Source: Serinus canaria (lineage: Eukaryota; Chordata; Aves; Passeriformes; Fringillidae). Taken from it: a DNA stretch of 64,000 nt. Each line of letters begins with the position of its first letter. The stretch's first letter is position 1. Position numbers and translations under genes: made by a program. The notes under the pieces were generated by a model, which was not told the DNA's origin, searched no databases, and saw only the letters and a program-made list of their open reading frames with translations. The stretch lies in NCBI RefSeq assembly GCF_022539315.1, contig NC_066326.1:6960601-7024600 (forward strand). Reading direction: 5' to 3'. Of the stretch, positions 1 to 13,922 are shown piece by piece.

Positions 1-2489
1 TTTACCCTACAAGCTTCAGCTTCATTTAATTAAAATTAAATAGTGGTTGATCCTGAAATGGAATGCTTTCAATAACCTAAATAATTAAACAAAACCACTT
101 GCCTAGTTTCACCAAGACTTATGGCCAGGTTTTGATATTTAGTCCCAAGTTTTGCAATTGTATTTATGTATTGAATATTTATGTAGAATTATAAATGCAT
201 AAATATATATCCATATATGCACATACATATATAACAGTGATCTTTGAGCAGATGCAGCCTCCTGAAGAATCACCTGGATGCAAATCCAGAGCCTGATGCC
301 AAGCCCACACCTGGCAGGGTGCAGCTGTGAAGGAGAGGTGATGATTGCTGCAGCTGATCCCCACTCCAAGCAGAAGGAAAGGGGGTTCCAGGCTGTGATT
401 GGCATGCATGAACTCCCAGACATTTAACTCCGTGCCCACAGTCACTGGGGCACGTTCAGGAAATAAAATGTACAGAAACAATGCATCTGGATCAAATAAA
501 AATGTTTACACTTAATGACCCACTTCTTTTTCAGTGAGATACAAGAGGAGGAACACAATGGTGAAGGCATTGCAGGCTTTGGCAGTAGTGGAAATGAGAG
601 GCAAGGAGGAAAAACAGGATGGAGGTAAGGGAACAATATCCAGAATAGGGAACAGCTTGCCAGTTTCCACCAAGGGTAACAGGGGAAGTGAGAGATTTTC
701 ACTAATGGGAAACTGACATTCCCCTGCTTTTCAATTTTAACAAACCTTCTAATGATAATTGTAGACTTTCTGTATTTATAGAGACCCAGTATGTCTGTAA
801 ACAATAGCATCATCTACCAAGTCCTTCTGCCACCCATTATCCTCCATGCCTTTCATTAAAATATGAAAGGACTTAAGCAATATATGGCAAAATCATTTCC
901 CAGTAGTAGGAGGGGAGGATCAGAATTAACTGGAGCTTAGGAGAGCCCAAAGAAATTCTGAAGGACACATCAGTAATAAAGGGAGGCAGAGCTGTGCTCA
1001 CACAAATTCCTGCTGTCAGCACTGGCTAGTGCTTATGGGAATGATCAAAGGTGGGAAAAAAGGAGAAAGGACTAAAAACCTACAAGATTAGTGTTTCAGA
1101 GAAAAAGACACACTGCACTAAGGGATCCTGTCTGCAACGGTCATGCTCAGCCAGGGAGGATTCCCACATAATCTTTTTCCTTAGTCTTCTCCAACAAACA
1201 CCTTGGTAAAATAAAAAGCTGGACATTTTAAAACTCCTGTGCTCAGCAGAATTAGTCAAGTGCTTCCTGTTTGGATTTATGGAATAAGATGGGGCACAAA
1301 TTCCAGATTTCAGCCCAAAGGGCCAATCACGTGGCTGATTCCTGTGCCAAATTCCTGAGTTTTACAGAAGTGCCCATTCCTGGTTATGACTAAACTCTTT
1401 TTAGACCACTATTAAAAGAGATGCAAAAAATCATGAGTTTTCCCAATTCTTATGTAACTTTCTTTAGTGACTTGATATTGGTGAGGTCAAAAAATGCTTG
1501 AGAATGTCGATTTTAAGGAATTTCTACCAAAAACTGATGCTTTCAGATGCCAAAGACTCAAAAAATTAGTAGGAATTATAGAGCAAAATATTTTATACCC
1601 AAATTGTCAGTCTTGTACTTCCACTGGCACACCAGAAAATTTTCCATGGATCCTGGATATTCTTTCCAAAGCTCAGTCTCCTGACTATCTCAGAGTTGTA
1701 AACCAGAGCATCATTATAAGGCACTTTAGTCTTGGCTGTGATTTTTATAGTGCAAAAAGCATTTGGATGATCAATTTGCATTGAAATAAGTCATTGAAAA
1801 TATGGCAATTTCAGCCTCAGAGCTGTATTGGAAATTCACTGCAGATGATGAACACCAGTAAAAACGTGTCTGGAGAGGTGAGCTCTATATCCAGTTACCT
1901 TAAGGGCTCACAGAACTTTCTTTTTTTACTTGTGATTTAATTTTTTAATGTCCTGTGACAGAACCATGATAATGTCTTGGCTCCAGCCAGCAAGAACACA
2001 TCTCCAAATCTTCCCCCTTTTATTTACCTAAAGAAGCCTCCCCCACCCTCCAAAGCATAAATCATTGTTCTGGAGAGAAACCACCCAAAAAATGTCACCA
2101 GATATTGAAATATGTGACACTTTGCTTACTTTGTAACGTCAGGGAAAATAAAGGGAAATAGTTTACCATTAACTTTCTATGTACAGTTTATCTAAAGTAT
2201 TTTTCAGTAGCAAGGAAGGCTCAAAGGCATTTTCTCTCTCTGAAAAGTAACAATATGAATAATTTCATGGAGATGATGTCCGACAGCATTGAAATTGATT
2301 TCCTAGCTCAGACTTGTAAATGTTTGCACATTCCCTGAATGATCCCACATATGGGTGGTGGTCTCTTTTGGAATGTTGAATATTTACTGGTGATACCTGG
2401 AAGAATATGCAGCAAGTGATGAGAAGAACCTCTTTGGTGGGGAAAATGGGAGGCAGAAGGAAAACTGCCCTCCAAACTGTTTTGCTGAA

Positions 2490-2527
2490 GTGGCTCTAGA
2501 CTTTGATAGTGGCTCTAGACTTTGATA
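2490..2527. repeat. perfect 19-bp tandem duplication
   Basis: A 19-bp unit beginning GTGGCTCTAG occurs twice head to tail (2,490-2,508 and 2,509-2,527) with no mismatch. It is followed by three more bases of a third copy. Perfect identity suggests a recent replication-slippage duplication. Confidence 0.9.
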
Positions 2528-2572
2528 GTGTCACAGGCACTGCAGCAGAGATGAGGCAGAGTCTCACATCCT

Positions 2573-2636
2573 CCACCAGAGCTGAGGAGGTTTCTCTGCA
2601 GTCCCCACCAGAGCTGAGGAGGTTTCTCTGCAGTCC
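2573..2636. repeat. perfect 32-bp tandem duplication
   Basis: A 32-bp unit beginning CCACCAGAGCTGAGG is present twice without mismatch (2,573-2,604 and 2,605-2,636). It lies only 46 bp from the 19-bp duplication just upstream, so two independent microduplications sit within 150 bp. Confidence 0.92.
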
Positions 2637-4300
2637 AGCATTGTGTGCCACACTCCACTGACCTCGTTCATCACCTGCCCTTCAACGAGGTTATCTCCTG
2701 ATAGTGCTTCCCTTGATATCCCTAATGGTGACAGGAGAGGACTTCTGGTGTTAATTCTTCGAGAATTGGTTAAAAATAGCAATGGTGTTACAAGGCTAGG
2801 CAGGAAGGCTGTGAGAGATCTTACAGAGAATTGCTAATCAACATCTGCAGTTTAATTTCTCAGTTTTTGAGACTGAATTGTTGTTCCCTTCTCATGAGTT
2901 TTTAAACAGCACAGTGAAAGGTTTGATGGTCAAGTTTAGGAAGTTATGAGATAAGTATTTTCTACTTTCTGCAAATTTTAAGAACTTATGGAATTAACTT
3001 TCTGCATAATTTTTTCTCTCTCAGAAGTTGTAAGTGCTTCAAAGCTAGCTGGCATTTCCATTTCTATTTAGCATTTGTCCACTTCATCATTCTTCAGTTT
3101 GCATTTTAATAAAGCTACCAGAGGAGGCTACTCAAAATGAAAACTAACTCATGTTCTTTCTTTACTAAGACAAAAACATTAAAAGGAATCTAAGGGCAGA
3201 AAATGAATGCATTATTAGGGGATGACATTTCTGAGCAGTGAATAATGATCCTTGCAGCTGTGACTTACTCTCACGAGAGGAAAGCTCTAGCTGCCAGTTC
3301 ACTGCTGCTGTAATCCAAAATTTTGTGACCCCATGGACCACTCAGCAAATACAAATTTCTTTTTGTTGTCTTGTCCATAGAGGTAAAGGGTTCCTTCATT
3401 TGGTCCTTGGCTTCCTCCACCCCTGCAAAGGCACCTGGGGTGGGTAGGAAGTAGAGCACAGAGGGAAGGACAGAAAAAAGATGTAAATGCAGATACACCT
3501 GTTTGAATGCACAGCTCATATTACAGCTATTGGTTGATGACTTTGTTTTATACGAATTTAAACATGTGAAAAACAGTTTCCTACAGCACTTTTGTACAGT
3601 GATGTGCTGAGGTACTCTGGGCTGAGAGAAAAGGTCTGGAAAACAGGGAGTTGCCAATGTGGAGCGAATGTAAATGCTCATGTAATCTGAAAAGAGCAGA
3701 ATGTTTTTTCAGGGCACAAGTGTGTCAGTGTTCCTGAGGCTGCCAGGGGCAAGGCAAAGGCAGCAGCAGTTATTTCCCTCCTATGCTGGTCTGAGTGTGG
3801 AAAACCTCAGACAGAAGATTCAGCATTTGCTTTTTGCTTCCTCCACAATGCCGCGGGCACCAGGCTGGGTGCTGTGGCTCTGAGCAAGCCCTGCCAGCTC
3901 GCCAGCAGCACCATGTGGTTCCTTCTTTAGGGCTGGGAGGCTCAGGCCAAGCACTCACCCACATCATCCCCTGCTTGGCTGCCTCAGCCTTGCAAAGAAA
4001 AAACCAAACACTGAAGCTGAGAAAAGCAGCAATGGGTGACATTTCCTCTACCCACTGCAAGATGAAAAACACCCTTCTATCCTCCCTATTCCCTGCATTA
4101 TTTGTTTTAAATTCCTTAGTGATTTTTTTTTCCTTCCTCAGTACTTTCCTCCCTTGGCTCCCTTGTGCAGGGCTGCTGGATTGTAATGTTACACAACCAC
4201 CAGCAGCGTCTGCCTCGGGGCAGCTCACCGTAACCCAGATGTGTCACATGAAAGGAGAAGTTGGGCTTATGACACTCAAGAAATGCTTCTGCCTATATCT

Positions 4301-4314
4301 AAAAAAAAAAAAAA
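4301..4314. repeat. A14 homopolymer
   Basis: Uninterrupted run of 14 A. I see no retroposon body attached to it, so I treat it as a simple repeat rather than a poly(A) tail. Confidence 0.9.
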
Positions 4315-4725
4315 CACCTTCCCAGCTTCATCCTAATAGTAGAGCTCAGAGTAATCCCTGCACAGGTCTCTGAGCTGCTGAATGAAAAGGATTCTTGTTG
4401 CCATTTTAGGGAGGCTTTTCTAACAAGTTTTGGGTAATTAGGAAGAAATCTGAAAACTGCAGCACCTGGAAGATTGATGCATCCCTGCATTCCACTCCAA
4501 ACCCCAGCACCAGTCACCAAGACTTGATCACATATAAATTGCTCAGTCATCAATCTAAACCGCTTTTGATCAAAGCCCCTATCAAAACATTTGTAGGGCT
4601 TGATCCATGTTTTCTCATTCAAGAGAGTTCTAATTATGCCACTGTGTATGGAAACCCATTCCCATGTCCTGACCAAATACCAGTCATTCTGGCATGTGTG
4701 TCCCAAGGGACTTGGAAATTCAGAT

Positions 4726-4751
4726 ATTATATATATGGTACAATATATAAT
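4726..4751. repeat. AT-rich inverted repeat, 9-bp arms
   Basis: The arms ATTATATAT (4,726-4,734) and ATATATAAT (4,743-4,751) are exact reverse complements around an 8-nt spacer. In AT-rich DNA this could arise by chance, and no function is inferred. Confidence 0.6.
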
Positions 4752-6892
4752 CCAGGACAAAAAAAACCCCAGAAGTGTAATACAAAAGCAAAAGAAACAT
4801 CAGAAAACCTTGCTACATAAGCCAATAAAATGAAATTCAGGCCCAAACTTCCTTGAAATAAGGGAGCCTTCTCATCAATATAGTGAATAGGCTTTTAACC
4901 AGTCTATAAGTGAACCTCTGTGGCTGATGGATGTCAGAAAAAGGTTTCCTAATGAGAACATTTGGGCAAAAATAAATCCAGCTTAAAAATATTTTCCCAT
5001 TAAGTCTTCCATGCCACTGTGCAATGTAAACAAGTACTTCTGCTGTTTAATAAGTATTTGACATGATGTTACAAGTAACTTTTAAGGAAAATATGCCATC
5101 ACAAGCTCATTTCTGCATGTCACTGTAAGTTATTTCTCACCTTAGATAATGACTTCTGATCCTGTTAGCCTGTGAGTATAACAGGCAGATCACACTCTTA
5201 GGGCATATCTCCTTGAAAATAAATAAACTCCAAAAAAGGTCCATCTTTATTATTTAGGAGGAGACTCTCTGTATGCACAACAAAAATTCCAGGTTTAAAT
5301 GACCACACATGATACTGTAATTCTGGTCATATTCAGATCCCTTTGCTGCTGGCATTCACAGTGCAGATAAGAATGACTGACAATTATTATATTTCAAGTA
5401 ATTATAATATCAGCAAATATACTCTTTCAGCTTCTTATTTCCTGATATCATAATCAGTGGTGTCACCATGAATTTGCATGCACAAAACTGCTTTCAATTC
5501 CATTCAGTTTCTCAAACATAAAAAATTCCTTGAGCCTCTCAAGATGCCAATGTGCAGGAGATCTTTAGTCATGCCCTCCAATTTATTCCCCTCACAATTT
5601 AATTCCCAATCTTATTGCTCCATACATTTCCTAAGGATCAAGGCAAGGAGACTACAGCTGACAGGCAAAGAGAAAAGCTCTGAAGTCAGCAGGCACAAAG
5701 GGGACACACAGATGATGCCTGTGCTCTGACATCCTGCAGTCATCCATCTCTCAGTCCATTACAAAATGCTTCTGCTTCACTTTGCTCTCAGGACCAGGGG
5801 ACACAGAGCACATGACAAAAATGGATGAGAACTTCATTTCCACAAGGGTATGGGATACCAGGGCAACCTTAAAGGCTTGTGATTTTACAAAATACTATGG
5901 ACAGGAGACAACCCTCCTTCAAGTATTTCAGCCTCTAACTTGGTGCTTGGTTAATCCAGTAAGAGAAAGGAAAAATAAATGTATGAAATGTGCCTCTAAG
6001 TGACATATATGTTCCTAGAAGAATTTCTGAGAAAATTGGCTAGAATAATCTTCAAATCCTGCAGTCCTGGCACATATTATGGCACGATGTGGCTGACCTG
6101 ACCCACAGGCAGACAAGCCTCTTCAGAGCTTTGCCAATAATTTCAGGATGAGGATAATAAAAAGGAGAGAAGGATGAGTTCCACTGTCTCTTGACAGACC
6201 TGAGTCATTCACTTGGCTCCCTTAGCCAGGATGGAGAGGTGTTACACAAAGAGTTTGGTTTTTACGTGAGCTTGGTGCTTTATTTAGCTACAGGAAAGAC
6301 AGGATTTGACCTTGCTGGGTCTGTCAGTAAGATGTGGTGGTGGGTGGACAGGCTGAGGCTCTGACCAGGATCAGGTCAGCCAGGATCCCTACAATATAGC
6401 ACCCAGCCCTCCCCACACACAGGCTTTATCTGAGGCAGTTTACTTCCCATTTTCAGAGGGCTGAGGGGGTCTGTGTGAACCAATGGCAGCAGCAGGCTGG
6501 CACTGGCTGTCTCAGCAGGACCAGAACTGGGAGAGATAAGGAATTGGTGTGGCAGAAGAGGGGCTCTCCAGAGACTGCACCATGTCTAGGACTCAGTCCA
6601 AGAACTCCAGGAATCAGAAAATCAGCTAAAGATGATTGTGAAACATTATCTGAAACTCCCTGGCAACAATTCAATGGTGTTCCCTTCACTCTGCACCATC
6701 AGTTCTAAAGGACTATCTTTCAAGTCCTCAAAAAGCCAGAAAAATGCATTTTATCATGCATGTCACTGGGGAGTTCAGGGAAAGCTGATGTATTAATGAG
6801 ACTTCCCAGAAGTTTAATCAATGACTTCTACAGCCTTGGGATGGAAATACAGCTATTATTATTTCCTCTCATGCCTTTTGTTTGGGTTTGGG

Positions 6893-6912
6893 TTTTTTTT
6901 TTTTTTTTTTTT
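6893..6912. repeat. T20 homopolymer
   Basis: Uninterrupted run of 20 T following a GTTTGGGTTTGGG stretch. It may be an antisense poly(A) remnant, but no retroposon body was recognised next to it. Confidence 0.9.
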
Positions 6913-9900
6913 GCCTTTTCATCAAAAGAGAACTACTCGAGCAACACTTGTTAGCAAGAGAAGAATCTTGCATTCAGTTACCACTTCATTATTTCACAAA
7001 GTACAGGTTTACAATGTATCCCCCAGTGATTGCAACATCCCTATAACAAAAGCTGTGTGATTAGGAGAGGTAAGGGAGGGCTAGGACTAAATATCTCCTT
7101 AATTCTGGTCTTAAAACAAAAGCTGTAAGAGTGAAGAAAGAGAACAGTGTCATTTGACGTTAAACCTGAGACATTCATGACTCAGTGAAGTCTCTTTGAC
7201 TTTACCATATTGGCATTTAAATAATAGCAGTTAAACTAAAATATTTGTCCAGCAGAAACTGAGCAAAGAGCCCAAGCCATTCAGCAAGATATTGGCTAAT
7301 GCATCCATTTAATCCCTATTTGTTCAGTCCAGCCCTGTGGGAAGCCCTTTGTGTCTGTATGGGGGGATTTTAAATCCTTCATTCCAGTTTTATCTCAGGA
7401 GCTGTGGTGAGGCAATCTTGCCCGTGTTGCCCTGAAGGCTGCTGGCACTGAAGGGCTCTGGGAAGAACTCCATGGCTATGCCCAGGTTTTACATTAAAGT
7501 CTCCTTTATCCATGGAGAGGAGAGGGGCTTGGCTGGCCAGCACTGCTGTGCTCGGGGCCATGAAGGATCTGCAGCCACATCCAAAGTTCAGCAGCTGGTT
7601 TATTTGTCCTGCTGTCCTAATGGCTTGTCTTGACACCAGCACAATTTACTTGCAATTATTTCTATCGAAAAAGTGGAATGGCTGATAAATCAAAGGAGGA
7701 ATTGTTTAGCTTGGGCACCTTCATTCCATTCAGTTTCCAGCTGCTCAGCAGATTATTATGTTGCATTTTAACCTTTACATCCCTCTTCAGATACCATTGT
7801 ATCCAAAAGAAAATGCTTTGAAAGAATTTGCAGACCTAAGCTGGGTGAAAGGCTTTAAGTAATGTAAAGCTGTTAAAGAACAAAGAGTTCATTATGTAGG
7901 TTTAAAACTGTTCATTTATTTGCAAGCAGATTGTTATAGAAAAATCTGCCAAAGTACATTCAAATATATCAGCTCCTGAGTAGCCCTTATGGGGGAGGGG
8001 TTTTGTTTTTGTTTTAACATTGCATCAGTAAAGCAATCCCAAGCAACCCATAAATGCAACAAGATTTCTAAGTGCTCTCACCAGACTGAAATTTGGAAAT
8101 GCAAACTGATGCTGATAGAATGGGAAATGTAAGAATTGTAATGCATTGCACACGTTTGATTTTACTTATGAAGCTTTTTTTTTTTTTCTGGGATAAACAG
8201 CCTATTCCAGCTATTTATTTACAGTGTAAACATTTACAAACTGGTAGCTATGAATCAGGCTGTTGTTATTTCATTGTCTTTAGCATCTGATTACTTCAAG
8301 GGGCGTTTTGTTCTAGTTCTGAAGCAAAGCTGAGGTCTATACTACCCTGAACATGTATTCAGTTGAATAAAATTTTGTGTTACATACCCTGAAAAATGGG
8401 TCAGAAGCTGCCTATTGCCATGAGTTTCTGAAAGTATCTTCTATGGCAAAATGTCAGAACTTGGGTACAGGTAACAGATGCTGATCTTGCCACAGCAGGC
8501 AGGATTTGGGACAGACCTGTGGCTGAGGTAGATCAGGCAGTTGCCTTGGTGGCCCCACACTCCCCAAGGAGAACAACTCCAAAATTTTCCTGTTCCAGAG
8601 ATAGCACAGATCAAATCCTAATAGTTTATTATTTATTTGTATTTTTGTTACTGCAATCAGCCATTAGTTGTTCATTAGGTAACCTGTTTTCTTGCAGTTC
8701 TATCATCTATTAGGCACTTCTCTAGATTAATATTTACCATTATTGCTGTGTTCTCTAGTGGTTATTGATATTGCTGTGCTTATTTTGTGCATGATGCATT
8801 TCAGTATATTAGCTTCTGGGGTTGGATTAGGCAAGGTCTAGCATGAAATGATTGTGAGCTGCATGTTTTTCAAATGCTGCCCACACTTTGCTGTGCCTTT
8901 GAGGGTCTTTGAGGGCTGAGAAAGTTCTGCCTTAAGGTCAGTTTGTGGCAGCCAAGAGAGGCACCAGAAGGGATGATGCATTTTCTGCCCAAGAGACAAA
9001 AGCATCCCACTTTGCACAGATGCTGACCACCAGGAACAAATGACCAGCACATGTAATTATGAGACCAAGCCCTGGCTGCACACCCTGAGAGTGACACTGC
9101 AGAGAATCACTGTTAGTGACACAGCTGTTTGCAACTGGAATTGTTTTGAGATTTTTCTGTCAGCAAAATAAGGACAGGGCTGATGAGCACATGGCTGGGC
9201 TTTGGTAACATCATTGCCCCTTCCAAAGAGTATCACCCTCCTGGGCTGCCACTTTCAGCCTATTGCAGGCTCAGCCAGACTGGGCATCCATGGCTTATGA
9301 TCAGAGAAGTGTGCCATATGTACTCTGTTTGTATTTTCTCCATCATCAATACATGGAAGAATAAATAGATCTGTCAGTTAGTTTCAGAGTGGAAAACATT
9401 TTGTTCCATCACCTTTCCTTCCTTAAGGAGATTAGAATTGGTATATTATTTTTATTCAGTGTGTGAGGTTACAAGACAAATTAAAATAATGGCATGTTCC
9501 AAATGAGATTGCAATACAAGAATTGGGTTTATTTAATTTGATTTCTGTGACTAGAATATTAAATTGATTTGACTAGTCACATACGTAACAGAGCAGTGAA
9601 TTATTCACAGAAAAGTTTGAATTGCAGTTAATTCAGCCTCCTGCAAATCCCAGTGAAACCTGTTTTCATGGAGGTGACTCAGGGTCTGGAGAGCTGCCCA
9701 GAGACCCAGGTTTAGGTTTTCTGGGCTGTATGTCTGCAACCTAAAGAATATGGTGGTTCAGGGCCCTGCAGGCATGATCACCTGATGTGAAATTGAGGTA
9801 ATCCCAAAGAGAATTATCCTGCCTCACAGAATTTTGCAGATACTGGGTGTGGTTTGCTTTTGGCTGAATAAAGTCTCCAAAATAGTATCTTGTGTATCAA

Positions 9901-11190
9901 CATGCTCTCAGTGCTTTTAGAAGTTAAAAGTAGCAGATGCTCAGCTCTGCTGAAAATTGAAGTGGTTTTATCCTCCGCCCAGACAGTCCAGTCCAAACCA
10001 GCTCCTTGTGGGAACAGAGCCAGATTTCAGTGTTCTGGGAGAAGCCAAGCCCCTCCTGCTCCGTGCCTGATCCATCCCACTCCAGCTTTCCCCTGCGCCG
10101 GTGGCTTTGCCAGACCCTCTGGTTTTGTTGTGTTACACAGGAAAGTGAAAAATAAAGCAGTCAAGTTTTGCAGCTCTAATTTTAGCAGTACTTTCACAGT
10201 TACTATTGTGTTAGAACTCCACATGACACAAAGAAATCTAGTAGGTCAGCAGCTTGAAAATAGAGTCTAATTTTATATTTCGGCAGGTTATATAAGCATT
10301 TGCTAATCACTTTTCTTAATAGAACCTGCTTTTGCTCTAAAGCAAGATAAATCTTTCTCCCAGAAGAGAAAAACACACAGTGCTTGAAAGGTCTCAAAAG
10401 AGAAAACCAGAATTACTCAGTACTGTCCTTTCAAAAGAAGATTTCCAAGAAATTTTCACAGGCCACATCAGTATTTAAAAATAAAATCAAGTGTTATGTT
10501 TGAAAACATAGTGAGAAATGTGTTGGGTTTTAAGTAGCACAAGATGATAATGTTGGCACCTCTGCTGACAAAATCTCTGTAGCACTTGTAAGGACCCAAC
10601 CAAATTAACAGGGAGTTTTTGTTTTCTGCATTTCATGCTGTAAAAGTAATTTGATTGTCCTTTGCTGGTAATTTCAATGGAGCTGAACCTGTAACCAATT
10701 TGCCAGCTATAAAGGGGAAGTAAACATTTTAAAAAGCCTTTGGTTTTCACTCTATGTGAATAATTAGTGCAATCGCTTTTGGACAACATGTTGAATTCTG
10801 TGATGTATCTTCAGTCAATGGGAAAAAATACCCCTCAGGAGAGTGAGATGTCTGCTCCTGGCTGGAGGGTGGAGCAACAGATTTTACATTACTCAGTGTG
10901 GCAGGATTGGAAAGGTGCAAATCTGTTTTTTCCTTTGTGAGAGATCAACCCAGGCAGAGCAGGAGGGTGATCATGGGGTGTCTGGGCAGAGCAAGCTGCA
11001 CTTTTGTACACAGTGGTGGTGTGGATGCTGTGACAAACACAAGTTGTCATTTCATTTAATAGTAAAGGTAAATTTATGGATTATAAAGAACCAACTGTTT
11101 AGGAATGATTAATCAATTAATTTTACATTAGAGTTTAGCAACTCAAAAGCTTGTTTTAACATCATAGTTAATAGTTACCTATATTGCAGC

Positions 11191-11220
11191 CTATTGATGG
11201 GCTTAACTAACCATCAATAG
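11191..11220. repeat. 10-bp perfect inverted repeat
   Basis: The arms CTATTGATGG (11,191-11,200) and CCATCAATAG (11,211-11,220) are exact reverse complements separated by 10 nt. The function is unknown. Confidence 0.75.
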
Positions 11221-13569
11221 CAGACACATGATGCTTGGCTGTGCTTTCAGCTACAGGATTTGGCTTCGAGCTACAGGATGAGCAACATGCTCAGCAAGAC
11301 AGCTTTCATCCAATATCAGAATCTTTCTCACAGGAGATCTTCATTAACTGTCTGATCATTGCAAAATACAGACAGAGGTTACTGAATGTTGCCTTCTGCA
11401 GTGGCCCTGTGAAGCAGGACAGGTTGTCTCTCTAGTTCAATAATTCTGTTTCATGCAGGCTTGGCTGAGCAAAAATGTTGTTCTCCTCCTCCCTTTGTAC
11501 CTCTACTATCATTAGGGACTTTTAAACCCTTGCACCACTGCTGACAAACCTGGCTGTCTTCACTTGTTTTACAGATTTCTCTCTTTCCTTGAGGTTTCTG
11601 GGTTTATTTAATTAAACATCTTTGTTCATTTGCTCTGCTTGATAATTAAGTCCATTTATTTTAACCAACTTTCTTCAAACAGAGAATTCATATGCATGAA
11701 GGACAGCTCCCAGAAGTGAGGAAAGGAAGCTACTGAGTGCTTTGGCCACAATGCCAGCAATGAAAAACAGTTTTTGATTGACTTGCAGATACCCTTTAGA
11801 AGCCATCAACTAAGGAAAAACTGTTAAAACAGTGAAAAAAAATTCTACCTAGGCCTTCATTTCAGCCAATGCAATATTTATAGAGATAACTGATATTATT
11901 GCTATACCTTCGCCTTTTTCAGAGAGAAAAACTTCCTTTTCCAGAACATCCCAATTTTTCTCATCCTTCCATTTTGGTCGGCCTTTCCTTCTCCAAGAGA
12001 TCTTTAGTCTGTGCCACCTTATGTCTGTGGAGCTGATATTCCCTCCCAGAGCTCAGTGGTCATGGACTTATCTGCCTTCATCTGAAAATGAAATTTTCAC
12101 AACAAACTACACACAATAAACTGACCTCAGTATCTGAATAGATATTACTGATTACCACTATCAGAGTCCATCCTTCATTAATGCAAAACTTTTCAATATC
12201 TTGCTGGCTGAAAAAGGGTTTAAAATGAGTCTGAGCAATAGTTAATCTTCTCCTAAGGCCTCCAGACCTACTGTGGGACTCCTCATTGAAATTCACACTG
12301 CATCCATCATTTAATTTCCTAACCAGATGAAGCATGGTGGTTTCTGGCCTGCCTGGCTCTGGAGCCCTCATTGCAACAACAGCAGCCTGGGCATTAAAAA
12401 AAAGAATAATGCCTCTGAGATCTTTTTCAGCCTAATACATTTTTACTAGAACTAATAAAACATACACCGTTTAATAGATGAAGACCTACTAATTCTCTGA
12501 AAAATATCTAGTGTTGGTAAAAATAGATTCACATTTCCCCTTTTTGTCCTTAGCATTATTGGTGTAGCTGTGCATCATTCCCAAACAGGGGTCAGGAAAA
12601 CCTGTATGGCCCCTGCAGGCAAAGATTTTAGCTGAATATGTAAAGGTTCTCTGTGGTTTATGGTTTTCTGGGAAGTATTTGTATCAGTGTTATTTTTACC
12701 ACACCGAGTAAATGGAAAATATGAGCAAGAACAGATATCACACTGGGGCTGCGAAAATTAACTTCAATCCATGCTTACCACAGATGACAAAGAGAATTTA
12801 TGAAGAAGACCTCTGATTTATAGTGAACAATTTTGTCCATGGGAAAGTGGAGAATTAATAATATTCAGAGGAACTCTACAGATTTAAACCCATGGTGATA
12901 TAAATCAATGTACAGAGCTGCAGATCCAGAGGGGGAGACCTGCAGGGAAGAAGCAGGTCAGACAGCTTCAAACAAACAGCTAAATCTAGCTGGGTCTGCA
13001 AATCAGAAGAGGCTCATGACCTAAACCCTACAGGAATACCACCAACATCTGGGATGTAGCAAGTGAGTCTACATCCCTTTTCCCTTGCCATGGGTAGCTT
13101 GGCAAATTAGCCTACATTAGGGACTAAAGCTGTGACACAGTCCATGATGGAGAAATGAAGCAGGCTAGGAAGTAGTTCAAATATTCTCTTCAGCAAATCA
13201 TAATTTTTAAAGAGTTTTTTATTTAATTCGTAACATTTTACCTCCTTTCTCCCTCCACTTCTTACTTTTTCCATTCTTATTTTTTTTCCTGATTAAACAC
13301 ATATAAAATCTTGCCTTCATAAAAACCTTAACACCTCTTCATACAATTTGTAACATTTTTTTCAACCCTGAAAATGGCAAGTTAGTATTCCATGCTTTGT
13401 GGTGCTTTATAATGCCAAGCTGGCCTGATGAATCTCAGTGTCACAAAGTAAAACTGAAACCAAACCAGACTACACTCAGGAAATTACACCCAGTGGGAAG
13501 ATTGTTGTTTGACAGGAGTTAAATAAATTACTGCCATGGTTTGTGCTTGTCCCATAAAGCAGGTTCCCC

Positions 13570-13750
13570 TTCTTTGAGTCTTACCTGTAACTGATATAAA
13601 TAGAGGTATAATTAGACATTAAAAAATCAACACATTAAGCTTCTTAATTAATTATGATTTGCCTATTGATTTAATGTCCTCGTAAATTATTCTGCAGAGA
13701 TGAGATTGCCTTTTCCAGACATAATTGCATTGTCTATCCTATAGAGGCTT
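13570..13750. promoter_or_regulatory. candidate conserved regulatory element
   Basis: This short, evenly AT-rich stretch has overlapping TTAATTAATTA homeodomain-type core sites near 13,645, a second ATTGATTTAAT-like site, no repeats and no coding frame. Developmental enhancers upstream of neuronal genes often look like this. The call rests on composition alone; conservation could not be tested, so confidence is low. Confidence 0.18.
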
Positions 13751-13896
13751 TCCAAAGAGTTCTGTAAAGCTGAAGGCCCTTATTAATTGTAATAACAACC
13801 AATGCACAAAACGGGCATTTCCTTGTCCTTTCTTGCTCATAACTTCCCAATCTGCAGGCAATTTACAAAATCCCTTAAACTGCCTATTTGCACCTC

Positions 13897-13922
13897 AGGC
13901 TTTTTTTTTCTAAAAAAAGCCT
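13897..13922. repeat. perfect 11-bp hairpin with 4-nt loop
   Basis: The arms AGGCTTTTTTT (13,897-13,907) and AAAAAAAGCCT (13,912-13,922) are exact reverse complements around the loop TTCT. The T-run and A-run make up most of the stem, so it may be a slippage or template-switch product. Confidence 0.8.

Larger units (their letters stand above)
1..9400. other. intergenic DNA, far upstream of CADPS
   Basis: This AT-rich stretch contains no frame I can assign to a known protein. The open frames present are short, lack family motifs and are not flanked by convincing splice pairs. Recognisable contents are an AT-dinucleotide-rich patch near 195-235, two perfect microduplications near 2,490-2,636, an A14 run at 4,301-4,314, a small AT-rich inverted repeat at 4,726-4,751 and a T20 run at 6,893-6,912. 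I see nothing else supportable. Confidence 0.7.

Noticed and set aside
3795..4373. 192-codon plus-strand frame
   Set aside because: Low-complexity translation with no motif, no splice context and no ATG-initiated conserved start; chance frame.
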